Origin: Streptomyces sp. NBC_01381
GTDB lineage: Bacteria; Actinomycetota; Actinomycetes; Streptomycetales; Streptomycetaceae
DNA length: 64,000 bases
Assembly (NCBI RefSeq): GCF_026340305.1
Contig: NZ_JAPEPI010000001.1
Coordinates: 496,001 to 560,000 of the forward strand
Direction: 5' to 3'
The notes under the pieces were generated by a model that saw nothing but the letters and a program-made list of their open reading frames with translations, did no database searches and was not told where the DNA came from. This document shows, in pieces, positions 53,857 to 61,178 of this stretch. The position numbers were made by a program, and so were the translations under genes. Position 1 is the first letter of the stretch. Every line of letters starts with the position of its first letter.

Positions 53857-54267
53857 TCAGGCGCTGCGGGGGGTGGCTGTAATGGCTCTTGTAGTGGTGG
53901 AACTGGTCGAGCTGGTGGAACGAGTGGTGGAACTCTGCTGCTGTTGTTGCTGCTGCTTCCGCTGACCCGGCTGTTCCGGCTCGCCGACCAGCTGATGGTC
54001 ACGCCGATCGAGATTGACGAAGACCATCCCGTACCGAATGGCACACCGCACGGGCTGTGGCGCACCGCGCGGCCTCCGGAGGCACCGGTAGGCCCGGATC
54101 TCCTCTTCCTCGTCCCGGGTGACGACGATGGGCTCGCCGAGAAGAGTGACCATCAACGAGTCGCCGGCGTGGGGTATCGCGGTGGCGAGATCGATGAAGT
54201 GCCAACCGGAGCGGTAGGCGGTGGCCATTTCTCGGCGGAAGGTGCGGTCGTCGGGAGGGGTGCTCAT
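53857..54267 (-). CDS. Rieske-fold-like protein lacking cluster ligands
   Basis: A 136-aa protein. Residues ~20-90 follow the N-terminal pattern of Rieske oxygenases: SGWHFIDLATAIPHAGDSLM, LLGEPIVVTRDEEEEIRAYR and FVNLD. Where CxH and CxxH should be, it has YRCLRRPRGAPQPVRCAIRY, so the histidine ligands are gone. The C-terminal third is low complexity (seven Gln in a row, then a Ser/Thr-rich stretch). The stop side faces a terminator; the start overlaps the secreted-peptide stop by 4 nt (54264-54267). It may bind, not oxidise, a partner or modify the peptide in an unknown way. Confidence 0.6.
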   Translation of the reverse strand: MSTPPDDRTFRREMATAYRSGWHFIDLATAIPHAGDSLMVTLLGEPIVVTRDEEEEIRAYRCLRRPRGAPQPVRCAIRYGMVFVNLDRRDHQLVGEPEQPGQRKQQQQQQQSSTTRSTSSTSSTTTRAITATPRSA

Positions 54268-54482
54268 GCGTCAGCTCCTGCCGGTGCAGCGTTCCAGCCA
54301 ATATCACTGGCCCCAACGGACGCTGGGGGTCCGTTCCAGCCAATATCGCCGGGCGCCGGGGATATGGAGTTCCTGAGCATTGGCTCACCCTGCGAGGCAG
54401 ACGCGAGCGTACTCACCCCGCCCACGACCAACCCGGCGGAGAAGACGGCGACAAGCACCGAGCGAAGCATGTTCTTAAACAT
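54264..54482 (-). CDS. Small secreted peptide with DIGWN repeats
   Basis: A 72-aa protein from ATG 54482 (MFKNMLRSVLVAVFSAGLVV); a GTG at 54500 would add six residues. The signal peptide ends near TLASAS. The mature ~42-residue peptide has no cysteine and carries APGDIGWNGPP and GASDIGWNAAP, two identical pentapeptides 15 residues apart. It is co-translated with the Rieske-like protein and divergent from a LuxR regulator. It could be a signalling or precursor peptide. Confidence 0.6.
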   Translation of the reverse strand: MFKNMLRSVLVAVFSAGLVVGGVSTLASASQGEPMLRNSISPAPGDIGWNGPPASVGASDIGWNAAPAGADA

Positions 54483-54614
54483 GGTCGGCTTCGTCCTCAC
54501 TTGATAGGTTCCACTCCCCCGGCTCCAACAAGACGATGTCTCAATCGAGCACGTCAAAGCCACAGAGTGGATGCATCATGTTCCTGCACGTTCAGGACCC
54601 TGGGGGGTGGAGAT

Positions 54615-55604
54615 TTGCTCACAACACACGCGAAACCGGCACATCCGCACCCCTCAACCCCACTCTGTGATGAGGGATCACGGCTGTACGCCACCGCCCT
54701 GAGCGATGGCCGGCTGGCGCGTACCGAGGCCGAGAACGCGCCTTGCCTGGTGGAATCGGCCCTGCTGCATCCGGACCCGGACGATCCGAAGTGGCTCCGC
54801 CCGGTTTCCCCGTCCGCCGCTCTCGCTCAGCGCCTCCACCCCATCGAGCGGGAGATCCAGGAACGTCGTCGGATCGCAGTCGAGCTGGCCGATGCCTTCG
54901 AGCCGTTCATGGCGATCACCGCACGTCCGGAGCCCGCGACGCACGCGATGACCGTCCTGGAAGGCGATGCGCGCATCGAGGAGTCCATCGAACGCGCCAC
55001 TGCGGAGTGCCGCCACGAAGTACTCACCGTCCAGCCCGGAGGCGGGCGCAGCGAGAACACGCTCAACGCGGCGCTGAAGCGCGGGCAGGCCGTCCTCGAC
55101 CGTGGTGTCACGATGCGCACCCTGTACCAGCACACCATGCGGCACAGTCAGGGAACGCTCGCCTACGCGGCACGGATCGCTCAGGGGAACGTGGAGATAC
55201 GGACCCTGGAAGAAGTGATCGACCGGTTGCTGATCTTTGACCGCACCGTCGCGTTCATACCGGCACGTGATGATCGGCAAGTCGCTCTGGAGCTCCGCCA
55301 GCCCGGCCTGGTCGAGTACCTGGCCAAGGTCTTCGAGCAGCTCTGGAGCCGCGCGACGCCGCTCCTCGAAGAGGTGCCCTACGCCCCCACCACCAATGGG
55401 ATCACCGGCGTACAGCGCTCCATAGCCAGACTCCTCATCGAAGGCCACGTCGACGAGGCAATCGCCCGCCGCCTGGGCATGAACGTCCGCACCTGCCGCG
55501 CCCACATCGCCAAGATCGCCGCCGCCCTGGGCAGCGGAAGCCGCGCTCAACTCGGTTATCTGATCGCCCAGTCCGGAATTCTCGATCCGGAGCGCCCAAG
55601 ATGA
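54615..55604 (+). CDS. LuxR-type regulator (first of tandem pair)
   Basis: A 329-aa protein, probably started at TTG 54615 (LTTHAKPAHPHP), which has GGTGGAG just upstream; the frame is open from 54501. The N-terminal ~240 residues form a TrmB/PLD-like effector region (VLTVQPGGGR, TMRTLYQHTMRHSQGTLAYA, RTVAFIPARDDRQVALELR). The C-terminal HTH is ARLLIEGHVDEAIARRLGMN and VRTCRAHIAKIAAALGSGSR. It is paralogous to the next gene and divergent from the DIGWN peptide operon. Confidence 0.78.
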   Translation: MLTTHAKPAHPHPSTPLCDEGSRLYATALSDGRLARTEAENAPCLVESALLHPDPDDPKWLRPVSPSAALAQRLHPIEREIQERRRIAVELADAFEPFMAITARPEPATHAMTVLEGDARIEESIERATAECRHEVLTVQPGGGRSENTLNAALKRGQAVLDRGVTMRTLYQHTMRHSQGTLAYAARIAQGNVEIRTLEEVIDRLLIFDRTVAFIPARDDRQVALELRQPGLVEYLAKVFEQLWSRATPLLEEVPYAPTTNGITGVQRSIARLLIEGHVDEAIARRLGMNVRTCRAHIAKIAAALGSGSRAQLGYLIAQSGILDPERPR

Positions 55605-55706
55605 GACGGCGCCACCGGGAGTAGCCACTTCAACCGTGGCCCTCATCGTCGACCGTATGCACCCTGCATAGAATCACCGCGCTTCAACGAAGCGGGAGGG
55701 GCGTAC

Positions 55707-56597
55707 ATGACGCAGGGGCACGTGCCGCACACGGTCGAAGAGCTTTGCGAGGCAGGCGTTGCCCTGTACGCCCGAGCCCTGCGCGACGGCCGCGTCCATT
55801 CCGGAGACGTCGAACAGACCCCCTGCCTCATCGACTTCGGCCTGCTCCACCCGGACCTCGACGACATGCGGTGGCTGTGCCCCGCTGCCCCCTCCGATCC
55901 GTTCATCACTCTCGATGCGACACTCACCTCCACCGGAGAGGTTCCCGCGATCACCGTCCTCGACGGCCTCGAAAGCATCAACGCGGCCATCGACCGGGCC
56001 ATGCTCGACGTCACCGAGGAGTTTCTCGCCGTCCAGCCCGGCGGCACGCGCCCGCCGGAGACCTTGGCCGAGGCCTTCCCCCGGGATCAGGCGATCCTCA
56101 GCCGAGGCTGCCGCATGCGGACGCTCTATCAGCACACAACGCGTCATTCCCTGCCCGTACTTGCCTACTTCGAGCGATTGGAAGGGGACGCCGAGGCCCG
56201 TTCCCTCGACGAAGTCACCGAGCGCCTCTTCGTCTTCGACCGGACAGTGGCCTTCATCCCCGCGAGCAAGGACCGCAGCCTCGCCCTCGCAATCCGGCAC
56301 CCGGCCCTCGTCGAGTATTTCGCCACCACTTTCTGGCGACTGTGGCAACTGGCCACCCCCATGTGGCCCCAGTCCGCGCCCCAGCCCTCTGAAGACGGCA
56401 TCACCACCCGCCAACGCGCCATCGCCGCGCTGCTGATCGAGGGCCTGACCGACACCGAGATCGCCACCCGCCTCGGCCTGAACGTCCGCACGGCCCGCGT
56501 CCACATCGCCAAACTCGCCGCACTGCTCGGCAGCGAGAGCCGAGCTCAACTCGGCTACCTCATCGGCCAGTCAGGAATCCTCGACCGAAACCGCTGA
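55707..56597 (+). CDS. LuxR-type regulator (second of tandem pair)
   Basis: A 296-aa protein with the same layout as its upstream neighbour: LCEAGVALYARALRDGRV at the start, LAVQPGGTRPPETLAEAFPR, CRMRTLYQHTTRHSLPVLAY, DRTVAFIPASKDRSLALAI, and the HTH IAALLIEGLTDTEIATRLGL with VRTARVHIAKLAALLGSESR. GGGAGG precedes ATG 55707. The duplication suggests that the two respond to related signals, perhaps the DIGWN peptide; this is inference. Confidence 0.82.
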   Translation: MTQGHVPHTVEELCEAGVALYARALRDGRVHSGDVEQTPCLIDFGLLHPDLDDMRWLCPAAPSDPFITLDATLTSTGEVPAITVLDGLESINAAIDRAMLDVTEEFLAVQPGGTRPPETLAEAFPRDQAILSRGCRMRTLYQHTTRHSLPVLAYFERLEGDAEARSLDEVTERLFVFDRTVAFIPASKDRSLALAIRHPALVEYFATTFWRLWQLATPMWPQSAPQPSEDGITTRQRAIAALLIEGLTDTEIATRLGLNVRTARVHIAKLAALLGSESRAQLGYLIGQSGILDRNR

Positions 56598-56644
56598 GGT
56601 CTCCCGACTGCGATGTACCCAACTGAGCGAGCGATTCGGAGCCG

Positions 56645-57219
56645 TCAACCCCGCCGCGCCCCCGTGATCGCCTCACCGATCGTGAACCCCTTCGCCGGCC
56701 CCTCGGGGATCGTGACCTCGGTCCCGTACGGGACGCGGTGGACGCCGACCCAGTCGGCTTTCTCCGGCTGCGGGTCGGTCAGGACGGTGACGGTTCCCGC
56801 CGTGTCGTCGACGATCACGTATACCGGGATCCCGGCACGGGCGTACTCCCGCCGTTTTCGCACTCGGTCGCGGTCCTGGTCACCCGCTCCGGGTGAGATC
56901 ACTTCGGCGATGACACGGACTCCGGCGGTGCTGATACCCAGCTTGTCGTCCGTCACGTATCGCTCTGCATCTCGCGTCGTGACGAACAAGTCGGGCACCC
57001 ACACGCTCCCTTCATGCAGGACGTGCGTGCCGTTCCGCGCCGCGAAATCCCCGCCCCGGAGGTACTCCCCCAGCCCTCACTCAGCAAGTGAACGATCTGG
57101 CTGTGCGCATAGCGTCCGGTGGGCGACACCTCGATGGCTCCCTCGATGATCTCGGCGCGGTAGCCCTCAGGGAGGGTCATCGCCTGCCATGCCTGTCGCA
57201 GCACGTCGGCAACTGACAT
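56645..57219 (-). pseudogene. Uma2-family (restriction-endonuclease-like) gene, frameshifted
   Basis: The N-terminal part is 57219 onward (MSVADVLRQAWQAMTLPEGY, EIIEGAIEVSPTGRYAHSQI). The C-terminal part ends at 56645 in another frame (VWVPDLFVTTRDAERYVTDD, VRVIAEVISPGAGDQDRDRV, EYARAGIPVYVIVDD), with the Uma2 PD-(D/E)xK-like core. Restoring one G in the run at 57073-57077 joins HLLSEG to LGEYLRGGDFAARNG. A single-base deletion, or a sequencing error, broke the gene. Confidence 0.8.
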
Positions 57220-57298
57220 GGGTTAGTTCTCCTGGGGTTGGCGACTTGGCGCCACGGTAGGTACGTCGGAGGCGCCGACCTAGGGAAACGTCCCCCGG

Positions 57299-57583
57299 TC
57301 ACCCGATGCGGTGAGGGCGGAACGGTCCCCCGCCCTCGGCCCCGCCCAGCTCGAACCACACCCCCTTCGCAAACCGCCCCGCCCTGTCGTCCGCCACGCC
57401 CCACGTGTCGGCGAGTTCCACGACCAGGGCCATGCCCCGGCCCCAACAGGCGGCCGCGCCCGCTGCCGGATGGGTCACCACCGGTGGGTCCGGGCTCTCG
57501 TCGAAGACCGTTACCCGTAGGCGGGTGAGGGTCAGCAGGATGCGGAGCATCGCGGAGCCCTTGGTGTGCAGGTGGACGTTCGT
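57299..57583 (-). pseudogene. C-terminal part of split ATP-binding (HATPase) protein
   Basis: From the ACG core codon (57581-57583) it reads TNVHLHTKGSAMLRILLTLT, then VFDESPDPPVV, the G-box-like CWGRGMALVVELADTWGV and KGVWFELGG. This is the C-terminal ~94 residues of a Streptomyces anti-sigma-like ATP-binding protein. The N-terminal part is at 62807-62980, on the other side of the 5.2-kb element. No start codon remains in good position; ATG 57550 would skip the N-box. Confidence 0.8.
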
Positions 57584-57646
57584 GATGAGTTCGCTAGCTA
57601 CTTGCGAAAGTACGTCTTGAGCACTCCGCTGACCTGCGCGAAAGCC

Positions 57647-58891
57647 CTAGGCGTTGATCAGGTGCCCGTGATCGTGCAGCAGATCGCGGACTTCAGGCAC
57701 TTGCTGGAAATCCTGGAGGCGCCGGAGCACAACGCGGGAGCGCTCGGCGGTGCGGTCGCTGGTCACCTGCGAGGACAGCGATACGACACGCCGGGCTTCC
57801 TGCGCGGCCTGCTCGGGCTCATTGGCGTCGGCCAGGGCGACAGCGAGCCATGACCGGTACAGGGCGACTTCGCGGGCGTGCGTGGCGTCGTACCGGCCGA
57901 GGACGTCCGTCAGGAGCGGGACGGCCCTCAGGGGGCGGTGCAGCTCCGTGAAGACTCGGGCGTCCATCACCTCAAGCTCTTCACGGCTCACCCAGTACGC
58001 CCACTGGGGCGCTGCGTCGTCACTCGCCTCGGACAGGGCGTCGTGTGCCTCTCCGAGGGCGCGCACGGCAGGTTGGGCCTCGCCTGCGCGTGTGTGTGCC
58101 CAGGCAAGGCGGTCGAAGAACAGGGCGCGGGTCTTGGGCGGTGCGTCCGGTCCGGCTTCGTCGAGTGCTGCGCGGGCGAGGTCGATGCCCGCGCGCTCCT
58201 GTCCGGTGTTGCTGAACTGGTAGGCGAGGCTGCCCGCGAGATTGCCGACCAGAGTCGTGTCACCGGCCTGCCTCGCCGCTGCGATCCCAATGCGGTAGGC
58301 CCGTTCGGCTTGGCCGTGCTGTCCGGCGTCGCTCGCGATCCAGCCTGCGATCTGGGCCAGTTCGCCGACCTGCACGAGTAGTGCACGGCCGATGTCCTCA
58401 GTGTGTGCGCGTTCCCGGTACAGCTGCAACGCCGAGTTGAGTTCCCGAAAGGCGGCGCCCATCAGGTCGCCCCCGGCCAGCACATCATCGGCGAGCCGCA
58501 AGCCGTGGACACGTGCAGCGAGAGCAGATACCTCGTCGGCGCCGATGTGACGGCCCGTGCACACCGAGGGTGGCTCCAAGGGGTCGCCGGGCGGAAGTAG
58601 TTCGGCGAGGGTGGCGGCCGGACCCGCGAGAGGCCCTGCGGTGTCTCCGCGTGCGTAGGCGGCGGCCCGCTCCAGGTCACTCGTTGGGACCTTCAGAGCG
58701 TCGGCGATGAATGGGAGCCACGATTCCGGGAGGCGTTCTCCACGCTCCCAGCGTGAGACCTCGTTGCGTGTCACGGACTGGATGCCGGACAGCACGCAGA
58801 GCGTCGCGGCGAGCTGGCGCTGGCTCTTGTGAGCGTCCCGCCGCAGCCGTGCCAAGTACGCGCCGAACTGCTGTCGCCTGTCATCGCTCAT
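57647..58891 (-). CDS. XRE-family regulator with TPR-like C-terminus
   Basis: A 414-aa protein from ATG 58891 (MSDDRRQQFGAYLARLRRDA). The XRE HTH covers ~8-70: KSQRQLAATLCVLSGIQSVT and VSRWERGERLPE. The remainder is a helical TPR-like solenoid (AERAYRIGIAAARQAGDTTL, AGIDLARAALDEAGPDAPPK, EEARRVVSL-like repeats). It is likely the element's own regulator. Its stop TAG (57647-57649) lies 64 bp inside the left junction, in the same frame as the HATPase fragment by chance. Confidence 0.85.
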   Translation of the reverse strand: MSDDRRQQFGAYLARLRRDAHKSQRQLAATLCVLSGIQSVTRNEVSRWERGERLPESWLPFIADALKVPTSDLERAAAYARGDTAGPLAGPAATLAELLPPGDPLEPPSVCTGRHIGADEVSALAARVHGLRLADDVLAGGDLMGAAFRELNSALQLYRERAHTEDIGRALLVQVGELAQIAGWIASDAGQHGQAERAYRIGIAAARQAGDTTLVGNLAGSLAYQFSNTGQERAGIDLARAALDEAGPDAPPKTRALFFDRLAWAHTRAGEAQPAVRALGEAHDALSEASDDAAPQWAYWVSREELEVMDARVFTELHRPLRAVPLLTDVLGRYDATHAREVALYRSWLAVALADANEPEQAAQEARRVVSLSSQVTSDRTAERSRVVLRRLQDFQQVPEVRDLLHDHGHLINA

Positions 58892-59054
58892 CCGCTGGCC
58901 CCTCCCTCCCCTCAGTGTGGCCCCTCCCTGGCCCCCTGTCCGGCTCCTCTGCCAGGCCTGCCCCAAACGGTTCGATGAGGTTTCTGTCTTCGACAGACCC
59001 CCGCGACCGCGCTAACGGCCCGGGGGCATGGACAACCTGAAAGTGCAGGTCGAC

Positions 59055-59357
59055 ATGAATCACGGTATCGCCCGCTTCATCGAGCCGCTGTTGCGGCTGT
59101 TGCTTCCCGCTCCGGGACGCCATCGATCCCCCGAACCGCCCTCATCAATGCCGTCCGTCGACGCGCCAACCAGGCCCTTGCCGCGCGTGCCCGTGCTGCG
59201 GGGCGAGGACATCGGTCTCGTCCGCCCGTACCTGGTCGCCTTCGAGCAGCGACAGGAAGGACGTCGGCAGAGGGGACGGCGGCGTGCGCTGTGGCTGGCC
59301 ATGCATGGCGTGGACATCGGCCCTCGCCTGATTCACGGGGTGGAGGTGACGGCATGA
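59055..59357 (+). CDS. Small hypothetical protein, first of three-gene operon
   Basis: A 100-aa protein from ATG 59055 (MNHGIARFIEPLLRLLLPAP); ATG 59028 is possible. A hydrophobic/amphipathic start is followed by a Pro-rich linker and a basic C-terminus (EQRQEGRRQRGRRRALWLAM, HGVDIGPRLIHGVEV). The stop overlaps the next ATG (ATGA 59354-59357). It is a commonly seen Streptomyces orphan, divergent from XRE regulators; its function is unknown. Confidence 0.65.
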   Translation: MNHGIARFIEPLLRLLLPAPGRHRSPEPPSSMPSVDAPTRPLPRVPVLRGEDIGLVRPYLVAFEQRQEGRRQRGRRRALWLAMHGVDIGPRLIHGVEVTA

Positions 59358-59704
59358 CGTCTCACATGCAGGTAGCACGACGGTTGCCGTGGTCGACGCT
59401 GGAAGGCAATCCCTGCTACCTGGTCGGCAGTGCAACCGGGTTCCTATCCAAGGTGGCTGACAACATCGAGAGCGTCCAACTCGGGATGGCGAGTGACCTT
59501 CTGGGGCATGCGGGCGATCTGCTCGCCGACCCCAAGGCCACGCCCGAGGAAGTCCGCTTTGTGGCCTCCCGGCTGACCGAGTCGCTCCGTGAAGTTCAAC
59601 GGATCGCAGAGAGCCGGGGAGACCGCTTGTCCGAACTCGACTGGGACGACACGGCCGAGGGTGACGACGATGGCCCGCAGCTTCCGGCGGGGGCTTTCGG
59701 ATGA
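59354..59704 (+). CDS. Hypothetical protein, second of operon
   Basis: A 116-aa soluble protein (MTSHMQVARRLPWSTLEGNP). GNPCYLVGSATGFLSKVADN and a helical body (SDLLGHAGDLLADPKATPEE, VASRLTESLREVQRIAESRG) are followed by an acidic tail. It is translationally coupled on both sides. There is no recognisable enzyme motif. Confidence 0.65.
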   Translation: MTSHMQVARRLPWSTLEGNPCYLVGSATGFLSKVADNIESVQLGMASDLLGHAGDLLADPKATPEEVRFVASRLTESLREVQRIAESRGDRLSELDWDDTAEGDDDGPQLPAGAFG

Positions 59705-59967
59705 GTGAGGGCAGCTTGCCGCGGGGCCGCTACGTGCCGCTCGAATGGACGCTGGCGGCCATGCCTGGGATGACCGTGCGGCATGTCGGCAAGTGCCTCG
59801 TCTGTAGCCATCACTCGCTGGATACGGCTGATCCGGATGAGGCGCAGTTGTGGTGTCTCAGGCACGCGGGCATGACGCGCCATAGCGGCTATGAGCTGTC
59901 GGCGTTTCAGTTCTTCAGCGCCACAATTACTGATCCTGCGGTGGGTGAGGCGGGCTCGCTGACATAG
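59701..59967 (+). CDS. Small Cys/His protein (DUF7848-like), third of operon
   Basis: An 88-aa protein from ATG 59701. GKCLVCSHHS and LWCLRHAGMTRHSGYE give a C-x2-C...C-x2-H pattern suitable for one zinc. This arrangement matches the small family I recall as DUF7848. It ends the divergent operon and is followed by the hairpin at 60073-60110. Confidence 0.65.
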   Translation: MSEGSLPRGRYVPLEWTLAAMPGMTVRHVGKCLVCSHHSLDTADPDEAQLWCLRHAGMTRHSGYELSAFQFFSATITDPAVGEAGSLT

Positions 59968-60072
59968 AGCAGGGCGGGGCTGGCGTGGCCTCACTCCGCC
60001 AGTCCCGCTCGTTCGACTCCCCCGACCTGGAAGGGGAGAGTGGTAGGCGCTAGTTCCCCCGGTCTGCCGCTG

Positions 60073-60110
60073 CGACCCCGGTTCTCTCTTCTGTGAGAGA
60101 GCCGGGGTCG
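60073..60110. terminator. Terminator after the three-gene operon
   Basis: CGACCCCGGTTCTCTC (60073-60088) pairs with GAGAGAGCCGGGGTCG (60095-60110) with one G-U pair. Confidence 0.8.
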
Positions 60111-60223
60111 TGCCATGCCTAGTGACTGTGGTGGCTTCTCCGTTGCGTCGGAGTGTGGGCCTGAGCAGGGGTAATGGTGCGCGGCGATCGCGCCGCCTGC
60201 CGCAGAGGCTTTGGGCGGGAGCT

Positions 60224-60604
60224 GCCATGGGGCGAGTGAACAGGGGGCCTTACGCTCGCCAGCGGATCGGGTAGTCCTTGGGACCTGCCCGCAAGAGCCC
60301 GATCGGCCCCCTGTTCTTAGAGGCTCGCCCCATGGTGGCTGCCTAAAGCCTCGGAGGCCGGCGGCGCCCCAGCCACATCGTGGTACCGCTCAGCGCCTGG
60401 TCGCGCCCTTAAAGAACAGAGAAGAAGAGTTACGCCGATCCGGTCGGAGTGGCCTTCGCACGCTCAGGGTTACATGCGGTTGCCGGGCGGTGGCCGTCCG
60501 GACGGGACCGGCCGAAGGCCGCACGCCCGGCCGGTACGGCCGAAGCCGCCCGGCGCGCCGCAGGCGCGCCCTTGAGCAAGTAAAGAGAAGTTACTCCGAT
60601 TCGG
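60224..60604. repeat. Inverted and direct repeats in non-coding part of the 5.2-kb element
   Basis: No convincing gene lies in 59968-60953. GCCATGGGGCGAG (60224-60236) and ACAGGGGGCC (60240-60249) are matched by GGCCCCCTGT (60305-60314) and CTCGCCCCATGG (60324-60335), a ~110-nt stem-loop. GCGCCCTT ... AGAGAAG ... TTACGCCGATCCGG (60403-60443) recurs as GCGCCCTT ... TTACTCCGATTCGG (60566-60604). It could be a structured RNA or an origin/control region. Confidence 0.6.
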
Positions 60605-60953
60605 CTCGGCGGCCTGCTCGATCTTCCTCTGGTCGCCGAGAGGGCGCGGCTCGGCGCTGACTGGGGTGCCGAGTTGTGGCCTGACGCCGATCCGGTCCGC
60701 GCGAAGCTTGAGTGCAGCTCTCTGGCGGGGCGTGGTGCCGCGTACAGGAACTCAGTGGACCTGTCCGGGCGTTGGCCGGGATAGTGGGTGGTCGAGCTGC
60801 TGGGCCATCCCCATCAACTCACTCTTCTATCTCTCACACTCTTCCTCTTCCTCAGATTCAGAGACGAGACGTTCGCTGCCCCGGCCTGGCGCGTCGGGAA
60901 CGGCCCCAGACGAGACGCCACTCTGACCGTCTGCCTGGAAGAGGAGAGTTCCA

Positions 60954-61115
60954 GTGACTGAGCGTCGTACTCGTCGCCGTCCGCCCTGTGCTCCGCATCT
61001 CACGCGTGAGCAGTGGCTGTCCCTGCATGTGAGCCGGGCTCCCAAGATCACGCCCGAGCAGTGGCGAAGGACCCGTGCCATATTGCGTGGCCGGGACAGC
61101 ACAGCCTCCGAATAG
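60954..61115 (+). CDS. 53-aa basic hypothetical protein
   Basis: GTG 60954 follows GAGGAGAG. The product (MTERRTRRRPPCAPHLTREQ at its start) has two copies of a TxEQW motif: LTREQWLSLH and ITPEQWRRTRAILRG. It is too short for usual ORF calling but has a strong ribosome-binding sequence and is followed by a perfect terminator. Confidence 0.6.
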   Translation: MTERRTRRRPPCAPHLTREQWLSLHVSRAPKITPEQWRRTRAILRGRDSTASE

Positions 61116-61117
61116 GC

Positions 61118-61154
61118 GTGAGCCCCGGTGACCGCGAAGGCCATCGGGGCTCAC
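61118..61154. terminator. Bidirectional terminator
   Basis: GTGAGCCCCG (61118-61127) and CGGGGCTCAC (61145-61154) pair between the 53-aa gene and the integrase 3' end. Confidence 0.85.
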
Positions 61155-61178
61155 GTCTGTATGCCGCCATTCTCTGAA

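Noticed and set aside
57299..58891. XRE-TPR protein fused to HATPase through stop-codon readthrough
   Set aside because: The two frames are in phase around one TAG, but the sequence between TAG and the N-box is not HATPase-like, and the missing N-terminal half is found at 62807-62980. Insertion of the element explains it better.
60211..60660. 149-aa plus-strand ORF in the 5.2-kb element
   Set aside because: Arg/Pro-rich, spans the inverted and direct repeats, no ribosome-binding sequence, no protein pattern.
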